From an uncultured Clostridia bacterium (GTDB lineage Bacteria; Bacillota; Clostridia; Christensenellales; Borkfalkiaceae), in contig CANRIK010000018.1 in NCBI GenBank assembly GCA_947630705.1, positions 247,987 through 311,986 on the forward strand: 64,000 nt of DNA, written 5' to 3'. The position numbers and the translations under genes are program-made. The notes beneath the pieces were generated by a model. That model did not search any database and was not told the DNA's origin. It saw nothing but the letters and a program-made list of their open reading frames with translations. Below are positions 42,236 to 50,642 of this stretch, piece after piece; position 1 is the first letter of the stretch, and every line of letters starts with the position of its first letter.

Positions 42236-43360
42236 TCACCTTAATTTCTTATAGCGTTCCTTAACCTCGCGCATATTGTCGCCGCCAAGTCTTTGAGATA
42301 CCACTTCCGCCAGAGCTGTTGCTACTACGCTTTCAAGAACTATTTCTGCGGCGCAAATCGCAACCACGTCGCTGCGTTCGCTTGCCGCCGTCTGCGGCTC
42401 CTTTGTTACATAGTCAACCGTACGGAGTCCTTGCATAAGCGTCGGAATGGGCTTCATTGCCGCACGGAGAACTATTTCCTCTCCGTTGGACATTCCGCCC
42501 TCTATGCCTCCGGCATTGTTTGTTTCCCTGTAAAACTTATCGTCATAGTATATTATATCGTGGACTGCGCTGCCGCGGCGGTTTGCCGACTCGAATCCGA
42601 GCCCGACTTCCACGCCCTTAATAGCCTGAACGCTCATCATCGCTCCGCATAAAACGGCATCGAGTTTGGTTGAATACTGCATGCAACTCCCGAAGCCGCA
42701 TTTAAGTCCGCTTATACGTATTTCGATTACGCCGCCGGCGGTATCTCCTTCCTCTTTCAGTTCGTCTATAAGCTCCATAGCCTCCTGTTGCTTTTGAAGG
42801 TCAAGCATAAAAAGAGGCTGTAACTTTGCGCTTTCGAGAGTTTCAAAACTATAATAATTATCGTCGGTTATGCTGCATACGCTCCTGACATAACCGGAAA
42901 TTTTTACGCCGAGGTCCGAAAGATATTGTCTAAAAATACTTCCGGCAGCCACGCGGACGGCAGTTTCTCTCGCGCTTGCGCGTTCGAGTATATTTCTGGC
43001 GTCGGTCTGGTCATACTTGATTAATCCCGTAAGATCGGCATGCCCGGGGCGTACTTTCGTTACGGTTTTTTTTGTTACGTCGCAACCTTCCGGAGCCATG
43101 ACTTCAAGCCAATTAAGATAATCTTTATTGCGAACTTCGAATGAAAGCGGACTTCCCAAGGTTTTCAAATTTCTGACGCCGCTCAAAATCTCTACTTTAT
43201 CGCTCTCGATTTTCTGGCGCGCACCCCTGCCGTAACCGCTTTGACGCAGAGCAAGATATTTGTTTATCAGAGCTATGTCTATCTTTAAGTTCGAAGGCAA
43301 TCCCTCTATTATTCCCGTCAAAGTTTTACCGTGGGATTCGCCGGCCGTTATAAGTTTCAT
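42236..43360 (-). CDS. aroC: Chorismate synthase
   Basis: Uses reduced FMN to convert EPSP to chorismate. 374 residues. GESHGKTLTGIIEGLPSNL at the N-terminus, QSGYGRGARQKIESDKVEILSGV, RASARETAVRVAAGSIFR and GGIEGGMSNGEEIV are the diagnostic stretches. Its start overlaps the upstream metallo-beta-lactamase-fold gene by 4 bases. aroA and the DAHP synthase gene are not in the window. Confidence 0.97.
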   Translation of the reverse strand: MKLITAGESHGKTLTGIIEGLPSNLKIDIALINKYLALRQSGYGRGARQKIESDKVEILSGVRNLKTLGSPLSFEVRNKDYLNWLEVMAPEGCDVTKKTVTKVRPGHADLTGLIKYDQTDARNILERASARETAVRVAAGSIFRQYLSDLGVKISGYVRSVCSITDDNYYSFETLESAKLQPLFMLDLQKQQEAMELIDELKEEGDTAGGVIEIRISGLKCGFGSCMQYSTKLDAVLCGAMMSVQAIKGVEVGLGFESANRRGSAVHDIIYYDDKFYRETNNAGGIEGGMSNGEEIVLRAAMKPIPTLMQGLRTVDYVTKEPQTAASERSDVVAICAAEIVLESVVATALAEVVSQRLGGDNMREVKERYKKLR

Positions 43361-44379
43361 TCCTTCTCCTTTGATATACTGTAATCTTGCGCACTTACTT
43401 TTACCTTTACAGTGCCGCAGATATCCGTACGAAAAATATTTTCGCCTACGTAAAGTTGAAGATTGGCTATTTCCAGATTATTAGGACACAGAAGAGCGTT
43501 TTCACCGACAGAAATAACCGCCGCCTCGGGAGAGAGCAGGTCGTACAAAACAGCGCTCGTATATCCCGAAGCGCAGTGATTTGAAGCCTTTACCACCGTA
43601 CATGACGATAATTCGACCGTCTTCCCGTCAACGGAAAATTTACCTTCCTGCATAAAAATCATGTCGGCTATCTCCGATTGAACGGACGCGCTCACGTCGC
43701 TCAAAAACATAAACGCCCGACCGCTATATTCCAACCAAACCACCGCGGAGGCATCGTCTATATTTTCATCCGTCGGAGATTGATTCATGTCGTTGTATTC
43801 CGAACGCTGCGCATTTCTTACGGACGGAGACAGCACCATAAAAAAGTAACCGTATTCGTCGTTATAAACTCCGTCTCCGAATTCGGAAATAACCGTTTCC
43901 GCGCCGCTTTTAAGTAAATTATTATAAAAAGCCGCATATTCGTCGCTTATATAGATATTGGATACATATGGAATATACGCTCTTTTGACTTCTTTATATT
44001 TGACAACTTCCGCAAGCGCTCCGCAATGTTCGCTTTTTACGGAAGTACATATGAGATAATCGATTTTGTCAATACCGTATAAATTCAGAGCGTCCAAAAC
44101 CGAATAAACGTTCCCATAAGAACCTACGCCGCCGTCAATGAGCATATTCTTCCCATCGGGGAGCTCGATTACAGTGCAATCACCGTAACCGACGTCAAGA
44201 TAACTGACGCGCAGTTGCCCGTTCGGATTTATGTCCTTGTTTATATGAAAATAAGCATTTACATATATAATAGGCACAAATATATTGATAACAGCGAGGG
44301 CAACTATCAAAATAAACGTCACGGTCAAGACGACAATGGTCTTTATTATGAAAGAATTATACTTTCTCCTCCTCTTCAT
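43357..44379 (-). CDS. Membrane-anchored ComEC-type metallo-beta-lactamase-fold protein with a degenerate active site
   Basis: 340 residues. One N-terminal helix (about 12-40), then an extracytoplasmic metallo-hydrolase fold similar to the C-terminal domain of ComEC: VSYLDVGYGDCTVIELPDGKNMLIDGG is intact. The metal motif that should read THxHxDHxG is TSVKSEHCG here (residues 112-120), so the first two His are Ser and Lys and the Asp is Glu. Catalysis by the usual two-metal site is doubtful. It is the first gene of the shikimate operon, overlaps aroC by 4 bases, and starts behind a clear promoter. Its role there is unknown. Confidence 0.82.
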   Translation of the reverse strand: MKRRRKYNSFIIKTIVVLTVTFILIVALAVINIFVPIIYVNAYFHINKDINPNGQLRVSYLDVGYGDCTVIELPDGKNMLIDGGVGSYGNVYSVLDALNLYGIDKIDYLICTSVKSEHCGALAEVVKYKEVKRAYIPYVSNIYISDEYAAFYNNLLKSGAETVISEFGDGVYNDEYGYFFMVLSPSVRNAQRSEYNDMNQSPTDENIDDASAVVWLEYSGRAFMFLSDVSASVQSEIADMIFMQEGKFSVDGKTVELSSCTVVKASNHCASGYTSAVLYDLLSPEAAVISVGENALLCPNNLEIANLQLYVGENIFRTDICGTVKVKVSAQDYSISKEKE

Positions 44380-44425
44380 AACCGAACCGTCAATTTTAAT
44401 CTGAACTTATACTTATACAAAATAT

Positions 44426-44454
44426 ATTATACATTAAATAATTTGAATTGTAAA
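44426..44454 (-). promoter_or_regulatory. Sigma-A promoter of the shikimate operon
   Basis: Minus strand TTTACA (44449-44454), 17-base spacer, TATAAT (44426-44431), about 47 bases before the start codon at 44379. Confidence 0.7.
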
Positions 44455-44531
44455 CAGAAATTTTATTTCAAATTATTATAAAATACCCCCATTTGAGGCA
44501 AATATCCGTTTTTTGCTTGAAAATTAAAAAA

Positions 44532-44566
44532 AACCGATCGGAGACCTTATTTTGTCCAATCGGTTA
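44532..44566 (-). terminator. Terminator of the Nudix gene
   Basis: Minus strand AACCGAT ... ATCGGTT with an inner GGA/TCC pair, followed by TTTTTTTT. Confidence 0.8.
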
Positions 44567-44568
44567 AA

Positions 44569-45105
44569 TTATAAAGAAATTTTATTTTTATACAGATATT
44601 TATATATTGCCGCGACTGTCTTTGCGTCGTTGATTTCGCCGTTTTCTATCATTTTTTCGACTTTTTCGAGCGGAATAAACTCGGCGTTCAAGAATTCCCC
44701 GTCATCCGGATGTTCGCCTATATATGAAGAACTCTCCGCCGTATATATATGGATCACCTCGTCGGTGTACCCGGGCGACGGATATATATCCGCAAGATGT
44801 TTAAGATCGGCCCTGTAACCCGTCTCCTCTTCGAGCTCTCGCGCCGCCGCAGCCGCAGGCTCTTCGCCGACAGATATCATACCGGCCGGAATCTCGTACA
44901 TTTCCTTGCCATAGGCATAGCGGAACTGCTTTACAAGCAAAACGCAGCCCTCGCGCACAAACAACACGGCCGCGCCGCCCGAATGTCGGACTATTTCACG
45001 TTTTGCCTCTCGGCCGTCAGGCATAACTATATCGTCGAGGGTCAAATCGAGAATTTTACCCTTATATATAAGTTTGCCGCCTATTTTCTTCTCTGAAAAA
45101 CTCAT
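44569..45105 (-). CDS. Nudix hydrolase, ADP-ribose pyrophosphatase type
   Basis: 178 residues. The Nudix box GX5EX7REUXEEXGU is seen as GEEPAAAAARELEEETGY (about residues 79-96) after MYEIPAGMIS, and PSPGYTDEVIHIY follows, all typical of NudF-like ADP-ribose hydrolases. I start at MSFSEKK (45105), which overlaps the upstream stop by 4 bases; the longer frame begins deep in that gene. Confidence 0.92.
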   Translation of the reverse strand: MSFSEKKIGGKLIYKGKILDLTLDDIVMPDGREAKREIVRHSGGAAVLFVREGCVLLVKQFRYAYGKEMYEIPAGMISVGEEPAAAAARELEEETGYRADLKHLADIYPSPGYTDEVIHIYTAESSSYIGEHPDDGEFLNAEFIPLEKVEKMIENGEINDAKTVAAIYKYLYKNKISL

Positions 45106-45845
45106 AATAATTGTTCGTACGCGGTTATCTCTCTTATAAGAGAAGCTATCCCGTCGCTTGCACACCTGTTATAAAGTACAAAATAATTATATCCGAAAAT
45201 CAGAGCGTTGATAAGCCCGACGTTCTCGTTTTTAAGAGCTTCAAAGAGCCGATCGAGCATTTCCAACGCTCCTTCCTTTTCCTCTTCGGGAATGGAGCCG
45301 TTAGCGGAGATGAATTGCTTTTCCTCCGAAATGGACAGATTCAGAGCGGAAAGCATACCGGATTTTGCCGGACCGGAGCTGTCGGCCTCCGCAGGAAGCT
45401 CCGAAGGTTTCGAAAGTTCGTCTCTGAAAACTTCTGCTATCGCGTCTTGCAAACCGCTGACTACGGTATTGCAAAAAGCATGATAACTTGCAAAATAGCT
45501 GCCGTCCTCGGGAAAATATATTCTTAAAAATTCATTGAAATTCAAGGTGTCTTTATCAAATTCGACGAAAAGGCAGAAACAGAACGCAAGTCGTTGATTT
45601 ATATCATTGGGCAAAACGCAATAGCTGTTGCCGTACACTCCGTCGTTTACGTTGACAAGGCACTTCGAACGCATAAGAAGATAATTAAAATTCTTTGTAA
45701 CCTCGCTGAAAAGATGATATAGTTCGGGACAATTAACAATACATTTAAGAATATCCTTGATTTTGGCCGTTGCCATTATGAATTTGCAGTTTTTAAGTTC
45801 TTCGCACTTTTCCAAAAACTCCAAAACCTGTTCCTTCGTATCCAT
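45102..45845 (-). CDS. Conserved-looking protein of unknown function
   Basis: 247 residues, acidic, mostly helical in character, no membrane segment. Residues 1-65 are rich in Lys/Cys/Leu (MDTKEQVLEFLEKCEELKNC...), residues 70-130 contain NQRLAFCFCLFVEFDKDTLNFNEFLRIYFPED, and the last third has a Ser/Glu-rich linker then ENVGLINALIFGYNYFVLYN. I recognise no domain. It overlaps the Nudix gene by 4 bases and so belongs to a two-gene operon. Confidence 0.7.
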   Translation of the reverse strand: MDTKEQVLEFLEKCEELKNCKFIMATAKIKDILKCIVNCPELYHLFSEVTKNFNYLLMRSKCLVNVNDGVYGNSYCVLPNDINQRLAFCFCLFVEFDKDTLNFNEFLRIYFPEDGSYFASYHAFCNTVVSGLQDAIAEVFRDELSKPSELPAEADSSGPAKSGMLSALNLSISEEKQFISANGSIPEEEKEGALEMLDRLFEALKNENVGLINALIFGYNYFVLYNRCASDGIASLIREITAYEQLL

Positions 45846-45924
45846 AGTTTCTTCCTTAATTAACAGTTTTTATTATTATATCACACTATTATTGAAATTT
45901 GAATTAATTTTTGAAACAAATATC

Positions 45925-45953
45925 TTGATTTTCATAAAATTATTATGTATAAT
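45925..45953 (+). promoter_or_regulatory. Sigma-A promoter of the DUF4364 gene
   Basis: TTGATT (45925-45930), 17-base spacer, TATAAT (45948-45953). Confidence 0.65.
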
Positions 45954-45991
45954 GATTTCACCTTTATTTTTTTGGTACTTTTTAATTTATT

Positions 45992-46516
45992 ATGTTGAAC
46001 ACAGGCGAAAATTCAGTTAATAAATTAATAATTCTCTTCGTTTTCGATAAAATGGAGAGCGCTCTGTCCGAGCGCACTATCGTGGATATGTGCTCCTCTT
46101 CCAACAACTGGATGGGATATATGGATTGCGTAAACGTCATTCATAAACTTATCGACGATAATTTTATCTACGTGGTTGACGAGGGCGAAGACGCCATGTA
46201 TACGATTACTCCCGACGGTCGCGAAACGCTGGCAAACTTTTATATAAATATTCCCAAAAGCGTACGCGAGGAAATCTCCATTTTCGTAAAAAAGAACAGT
46301 GCAAGATACAGAAACCGTCAGGAATGTCACAGCGATTATTATCAGAACATGGACGGCACATATACGGTCGCTCTGCGTATTTTGGCACCCGTTCAACCTC
46401 TTCTCGATTTGAAATTCGTCGTGCCCGACAAGAAAACCGCTAAAACCATATACAAAAAATGGGAAGAAAAGGCTGCCGACCTCTATTCGGTAATATATGA
46501 AAATTTGTGCGATTAG
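45992..46516 (+). CDS. DUF4364 family protein
   Basis: 174 residues. The N-terminal half looks like a winged helix (NKLIILFVFDKMESALSERTIVDMC; TPDGRETLANF), the C-terminal half a mixed domain (YTVALRILAPVQPLLDLKFVVPDKKTAKTIYKKW). DUF4364 proteins are common in Clostridia and are presumed DNA-binding, without known targets. No clear Shine-Dalgarno precedes the ATG, so the start is uncertain by a few codons. The TSCPD gene begins 9 bases after its stop. Confidence 0.85.
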   Translation: MLNTGENSVNKLIILFVFDKMESALSERTIVDMCSSSNNWMGYMDCVNVIHKLIDDNFIYVVDEGEDAMYTITPDGRETLANFYINIPKSVREEISIFVKKNSARYRNRQECHSDYYQNMDGTYTVALRILAPVQPLLDLKFVVPDKKTAKTIYKKWEEKAADLYSVIYENLCD

Positions 46517-46525
46517 GAGGTAAAT

Positions 46526-46780
46526 ATGTTTACATATTCAACTTCGGGAACATGTTCGAGACAGATAATCTTTGACGTAATCGACAACAAGCTCCACAAC
46601 GTAAAATTTATGAGCGGTTGCAGCGGAAATCTGCAAGGAGTGGCCAAACTCGTCGAAGGTAGGGATATCGACGAAGTGGAACAGCTCTTATCCGGTATAA
46701 AGTGCCGCAACGGAACTTCCTGTCCGGACCAACTTTCAAAGGCCATTGCCGCCTACAAAAAGGCGCAAGAAAATAAATAA
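46526..46780 (+). CDS. TSCPD domain protein, TIGR03905 type
   Basis: 84 residues, a stand-alone TSCPD domain: YSTSGTCSRQIIFDVIDNKL, GCSGNLQGVAKLVEGRDIDEV, and the diagnostic RNGTSCPDQLSKAI. The same domain closes adenosylcobalamin-dependent ribonucleotide reductases. Free-standing members have unknown roles; conserved Cys (10, 32, 60, 66) suggest metal or cluster binding. TAGGAGG precedes the start. Confidence 0.92.
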   Translation: MFTYSTSGTCSRQIIFDVIDNKLHNVKFMSGCSGNLQGVAKLVEGRDIDEVEQLLSGIKCRNGTSCPDQLSKAIAAYKKAQENK

Positions 46781-46786
46781 CATTCA

Positions 46787-46818
46787 AATTCCGACGGAAA
46801 GTATCCGTCGGAATTTTT
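46787..46818. terminator. Bidirectional terminator
   Basis: AATTCCGACGGA-AAGTA-TCCGTCGGAATT with T and A flanks, between the convergent TSCPD gene and the gene at 46817. Confidence 0.85.
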
Positions 46819-47221
46819 ATAAACTTATTATTATATTGTAGAAATCGCTCATATCTTTGTTCAAATCGAAATAATAGCACCTTCCGGCATAACCGTTCTC
46901 CGAATTGAAACGTATTATATTGAAACCGGAGTAATTTGAAATAACCTGAACAAGCAACCTTTCAAAGGGCATTCCGCAGTAACTCAATTTCTCTTTGAAA
47001 TCAAATTCGACCCATACCCCTTCGCTTACGGCCTTGCGCGTTTCGTTATCCAAACTTACGCCGAATGCCGGCATTTGCCGCGAGTCGGCAAGCATGTCCT
47101 TAATTCCGTCTATTACAACTTTGAACTTCGGCTGTTCCGGCGACAATTTCAAAGCGAAACCGTCGCGATAAACGCCTATTTCTTTTACTTCATCAAAAAC
47201 CTGAATTACAGTCATTTCCAT
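46817..47221 (-). CDS. Protein of unknown function
   Basis: 134 residues, no recognised domain, no membrane segment. It has an alternating beta-like pattern (VIQVFDEVKEIGVYRDGFALKL; WVEFDFKEKLSYCGMPFERLLVQVI) and ends YYFDLNKDMSDFYNIIISL. It lies 29 bases downstream of nfnB on the same strand and may be the last gene of that operon. The terminator overlaps its stop. Confidence 0.6.
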   Translation of the reverse strand: MEMTVIQVFDEVKEIGVYRDGFALKLSPEQPKFKVVIDGIKDMLADSRQMPAFGVSLDNETRKAVSEGVWVEFDFKEKLSYCGMPFERLLVQVISNYSGFNIIRFNSENGYAGRCYYFDLNKDMSDFYNIIISL

Positions 47222-47250
47222 AAGAACTATTTTTTAACAATTCGGAAAAA

Positions 47251-48669
47251 TTATACCTTCTTTGCAGAAAGATAATCATCGATTGCCTTTGCCGCTTTTT
47301 TGCCGGCGCCCATTGCCAAAATCACGGTCGCCGCGCCCGTCACGGCGTCGCCGCCGGCATAAACTCCGTCTTTTGAAGTTTTTCCGGTGTTTTCCTCTAC
47401 GACTATTCCGCCGTGTCTGTTTACTTCCAAACCGTCGGTAGTGTTTTTGATGAGAGGATTCGGACTTGTGCCGATAGCCATTATAACGCAATCAACATCT
47501 ATGACATACTCGCTTTCGGGAATCTCTACCGGACGCCGCCTGCCTTTTTCGTCAGGCTCGCCCAGCTCGCATTTTATGACCTTGATTCCTTTTACAAATC
47601 CGTTTCTGGGATCACGCCTGTCGTCGGGATTATTATATCCGAGAATTTCCACGGGGTTGCGAAGAAGCTCAAATTTGATACCCTCTTCCTCGGCATGTTC
47701 GACTTCCTCTTTTCTCGCCGGAAGTTCTTCCATAGAACGACGATAAATTATATAAACTTCGGCGCCCAATCTCAACGCCGTGCGCGCCGCATCCATTGCA
47801 ACGTTACCGCCGCCGACTACCGCCACTTTTTTCGCGTGCATAATCGGCGTTTGAGAATCGTCCTTATACGCTTTCATAAGATTGGAACGAGTCAGAAATT
47901 CGTTTGCCGAATATACTCCTTTCAAGGACTCACCCGAAATCCCCATAAAGCGAGGCAATCCGGCGCCGCTTCCTATAAACACAGCCTCGTATCCGTCATC
48001 GAAAAGTTCGTCCACCGTAAGCGTTTTACCTATAACGACGTTTGTTTGAATATCTACTCCGTATTTTTTGAGAGTTTCCACCTCTTTTTTTACAATATCT
48101 TTGGGAAGGCGAAACTCCGGAATACCGTAGACAAGCACGCCGCCGGCGAGGTGGAGCGCCTCGAAAACGGTTACCTTATATCCTTTCTTCGCAAGGTCGC
48201 CGGCACAAGTAAGTCCCGAAGGTCCCGAGCCTACTACCGCCACCTTGTGTCCGTTCGGAACGGGAGCTGCTGTCTCACCGGAAAAATTTGCGTTATGATA
48301 ATCCGCCGCAAATCTTTCGAGCCTGCCTATTCCCACGGGCTCGAATTTTATGCCAAGAGTGCACTTGCTCTCGCACTGCGTCTCCTGCGGACAAACTCTT
48401 CCGCAAACCGCCGGAAGAGATGAACTTTCGGTAATTACTCTGTATGCTCCCTCAAAATCTCCGACCTTCATCTTCGATATGAAATCCGGTATGGAAATAT
48501 TTACCGGACACCCCTCGACGCACGGACGGTTTTTGCAGTTTAGACAGCGTTGCGCTTCGGCGATTGCCGTCTCCTCGTCATAACCCAACGCCACCTCTTT
48601 GAAATTGTGCGCGCGGATTTTTGCGTCCTGAACGGGCATTACATGTTTTTTATGTATCAGGGCCATCAC
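47251..48669 (-). CDS. nfnB: NfnB subunit (GltA-like) of the ferredoxin-NADP bifurcating transhydrogenase
   Basis: 472 residues, often annotated as NADPH-dependent glutamate synthase small chain. The N-terminal part holds two 4Fe-4S sites (CLNCKNRPCVEGCPVNI; CGRVCPQETQCESKCTLG), followed by FAD loop VAVVGSGPSGLTCAGDLAKKG and NADPH loop VAVVGGGNVAMDAARTALRLG. The adjacent NfnA gene overlaps it by 4 bases, and no large glutamate synthase subunit is present. The pair therefore most likely forms Nfn, which couples NADH and reduced ferredoxin to NADP reduction in the cytosol. Confidence 0.9.
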   Translation of the reverse strand: MMALIHKKHVMPVQDAKIRAHNFKEVALGYDEETAIAEAQRCLNCKNRPCVEGCPVNISIPDFISKMKVGDFEGAYRVITESSSLPAVCGRVCPQETQCESKCTLGIKFEPVGIGRLERFAADYHNANFSGETAAPVPNGHKVAVVGSGPSGLTCAGDLAKKGYKVTVFEALHLAGGVLVYGIPEFRLPKDIVKKEVETLKKYGVDIQTNVVIGKTLTVDELFDDGYEAVFIGSGAGLPRFMGISGESLKGVYSANEFLTRSNLMKAYKDDSQTPIMHAKKVAVVGGGNVAMDAARTALRLGAEVYIIYRRSMEELPARKEEVEHAEEEGIKFELLRNPVEILGYNNPDDRRDPRNGFVKGIKVIKCELGEPDEKGRRRPVEIPESEYVIDVDCVIMAIGTSPNPLIKNTTDGLEVNRHGGIVVEENTGKTSKDGVYAGGDAVTGAATVILAMGAGKKAAKAIDDYLSAKKV

Positions 48670-49508
48670 TCTACCTCCTTTTTAAAGAGATTGCAGAAAT
48701 TTTCCCTTTCGCGTTTTTCAAACTCCGCATACATCGAAGAACGAGCCATCGCCTCGTCGAAATCCACTTCGGAGCCGTTGAAATCGGGCCCGTCCACACA
48801 GGCAAATTTTGTCTTGCCGCCAACCGTGAGCCGGCATCCTCCGCACATACCCGTGCCGTCAATCATTATCGGATTCATCGAAACCACAGTCGGCACATTA
48901 AACGGTTTAGTGGTCGCCACAACAAATTTCATCATTATCAGCGGCCCTATCGTTATAACCTCGTCATATTGTTCGCCGCCTGATATTGCCTCCTTCAAAG
49001 GAACGGTAACAACCCCCTGTCTGCCGTAACTTCCGTCATCGGTCATAATCGTAAGTTTATCGGAGCATGCTTTGAATTCATCTTCCAATATCAGTAAATC
49101 TTTATTTCTGAATCCTATTATGGAGTGAACGATTGCCCCCTGCGCGTGAAGTTTCTGCGCAACCGGCAGAGCTATCGCGCAGCCTACGCCGCCGCCGACT
49201 ATACATACTTTTTTAAGTCCTTCGGTTCGAGTCGCACAGCCGAGAGGTCCGACGAAATCGGAGATATACTCCCCTTCATTTTTTTCGTTCAACCGCATGG
49301 TAGTGCCGCCTACGATTTGAAAAATAATTTTGACGGTGCCTGCTTCCCTATCGAATCCGGCGACCGTAAGAGGTATTCTCTCTCCATCCTCGTCTACGCG
49401 CAGTATAATAAACTGCCCTGCCTGAGCTTTTTGGGCTACGAGCGGAGCGTAAATATCCATCATCGTGACGGTCGGATTCAACTGTCTTTTAGTCAGAATT
49501 CTGTACAT
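48666..49508 (-). CDS. nfnA: NfnA subunit (ferredoxin-NADP reductase-like, FAD/2Fe-2S)
   Basis: 280 residues of the PyrK/sulfide dehydrogenase beta family. An FAD-binding barrel (residues 1-95) and NAD domain with VCIVGGGVGCAIALPVAQ precede a C-terminal 2Fe-2S site, GTGMCGGCRLTVGGKTKFACVDG. In Nfn this subunit binds NADH and a FAD. It precedes nfnB with a 4-base overlap; a small gene ends 4 bases upstream. Confidence 0.9.
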   Translation of the reverse strand: MYRILTKRQLNPTVTMMDIYAPLVAQKAQAGQFIILRVDEDGERIPLTVAGFDREAGTVKIIFQIVGGTTMRLNEKNEGEYISDFVGPLGCATRTEGLKKVCIVGGGVGCAIALPVAQKLHAQGAIVHSIIGFRNKDLLILEDEFKACSDKLTIMTDDGSYGRQGVVTVPLKEAISGGEQYDEVITIGPLIMMKFVVATTKPFNVPTVVSMNPIMIDGTGMCGGCRLTVGGKTKFACVDGPDFNGSEVDFDEAMARSSMYAEFEKRERENFCNLFKKEVE

Positions 49509-49512
49509 TGCT

Positions 49513-49755
49513 TTAAACCTTTTTATAACTTTTTATACGTTTAATCAGATAGAACGGATAAGGCGAATCAAATTCCGTTGCATATACAGTTTTACGTACG
49601 ATCCCCTGTTGGAGATGATTGTGCGAACCTAACGGCGCAGTTACGACATCGCCTACTTTGACTTCTTTGAAGTCGCAAAGATACCAATATGTCAATCCGA
49701 CGACATTGGGGTCGTCTACAAATTCAACTGCCGTAAAATAGTACATATCCAACAT
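49513..49755 (-). CDS. Small protein of unknown function
   Basis: 80 residues. VKVGDVVTAPLGSHNHLQQGIVRKTVYA recalls the beta-rich N-terminal domain of PriA-like proteins, but the similarity is weak. It ends 4 bases before nfnA and may be the first gene of the nfn operon; the link to redox metabolism is unproven. Confidence 0.6.
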   Translation of the reverse strand: MLDMYYFTAVEFVDDPNVVGLTYWYLCDFKEVKVGDVVTAPLGSHNHLQQGIVRKTVYATEFDSPYPFYLIKRIKSYKKV

Positions 49756-49829
49756 AATTGATTTAATTATAACAATTTATATAGTTAATTGCAAGAATTT
49801 AAAGAAAAGTTTTGTGAAAACGATAAAAA

Positions 49830-49851
49830 CGGACGCATCAAATGCGTCCGC
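49830..49851 (-). terminator. Terminator after the APH-like gene
   Basis: Minus strand CGGACGCATTTGATGCGTCCG followed by TTTTTATCG. Confidence 0.8.
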
Positions 49852-49892
49852 TCAATCAAAAAAGTGAACTTTAATGAAAATTTAAATTAAAA

Positions 49893-50642
49893 TCATTCGT
49901 ACTCTACAACGTCGGTCCAACGTCGAAGCAGTTCTTTTTCGTTTTCTTCCGCTTTCACAAGTCGGCTTGCTGCCACTATCGGCATCCATCGTTGCACATA
50001 CTGAACTGCCGTATCGCTTTTTTTGCAATATAAATACAGATATTTTTCGGCAAGATTTGCTTTGCCGTTTAAATAAAAGAGCATATAGGTACGCGCTACG
50101 TCAGCCGAAGAATTTCCCTGCGTAACGTGTGACCAATCTATAATATACGGTGTTCCGTCAGACGTAATAACAATATTCGTAGGATTGAAATCGCCGTGAC
50201 ACAGATTGTTGTGTCGAGGCATCGAATCCAGACGGGTATGCAACTCGTAACGAGTCGTGGCGTCGAGATCCGTCTGCGATATTTTAGCGTTGAACTTTTC
50301 CCTCATTCTGTTTAGCATCGGAACCTTGCGCCGAAGGACATCGATTTGGAGATTTATAAAAAAGTCGAGATATTCATCCTCTTTTTCCGGATAAGAATCC
50401 ATAAGCGATTGAAGCGTTGCTCCCTCTATGAAATCGAGTATTATAGCCCAATTCCCTCCTACGGCTTCTACCGAACGAAGTTTCGGGATGTTCAGGTCGG
50501 TTTCCTCCACCCTTGCATGATTCAGAGCCTCGTTGAGAATGTCCGCTTTGGAAAATTCGGCGTCGAATCTCTTTATTAAGCAATCTCCTCTTCGCAGAAT
50601 CTGCTTATGTTTGCGTGATAAAATCAGTTCTTCGTCATTCAT
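49893..50642 (-). CDS. Aminoglycoside/choline phosphotransferase-fold kinase
   Basis: 249 residues, APH-like kinase fold. The catalytic loop is HGDFNPTNIVI (about residues 155-165) and the metal site is YIIDWSHVTQGNSSADVARTY. The hinge-like stretch AIILDFIEGATLQSLM precedes them. The substrate is unknown; small hydroxyl compounds or aminoglycosides are possible. It overlaps the end of adhE by 8 bases and shares its transcript, so a housekeeping or stress role is likelier than antibiotic resistance. Confidence 0.85.
   Translation of the reverse strand: MNDEELILSRKHKQILRRGDCLIKRFDAEFSKADILNEALNHARVEETDLNIPKLRSVEAVGGNWAIILDFIEGATLQSLMDSYPEKEDEYLDFFINLQIDVLRRKVPMLNRMREKFNAKISQTDLDATTRYELHTRLDSMPRHNNLCHGDFNPTNIVITSDGTPYIIDWSHVTQGNSSADVARTYMLFYLNGKANLAEKYLYLYCKKSDTAVQYVQRWMPIVAASRLVKAEENEKELLRRWTDVVEYE

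Noticed and set aside
41555..42244. 229-codon open frame opposite aroB
   Set aside because: Antisense shadow of dehydroquinate synthase with no ribosome site.
47413..48423. 336-codon open frame on the plus strand opposite nfnB
   Set aside because: It is the exact antisense of a strongly conserved gene with coherent motifs, and its translation has no domain or ribosome site.
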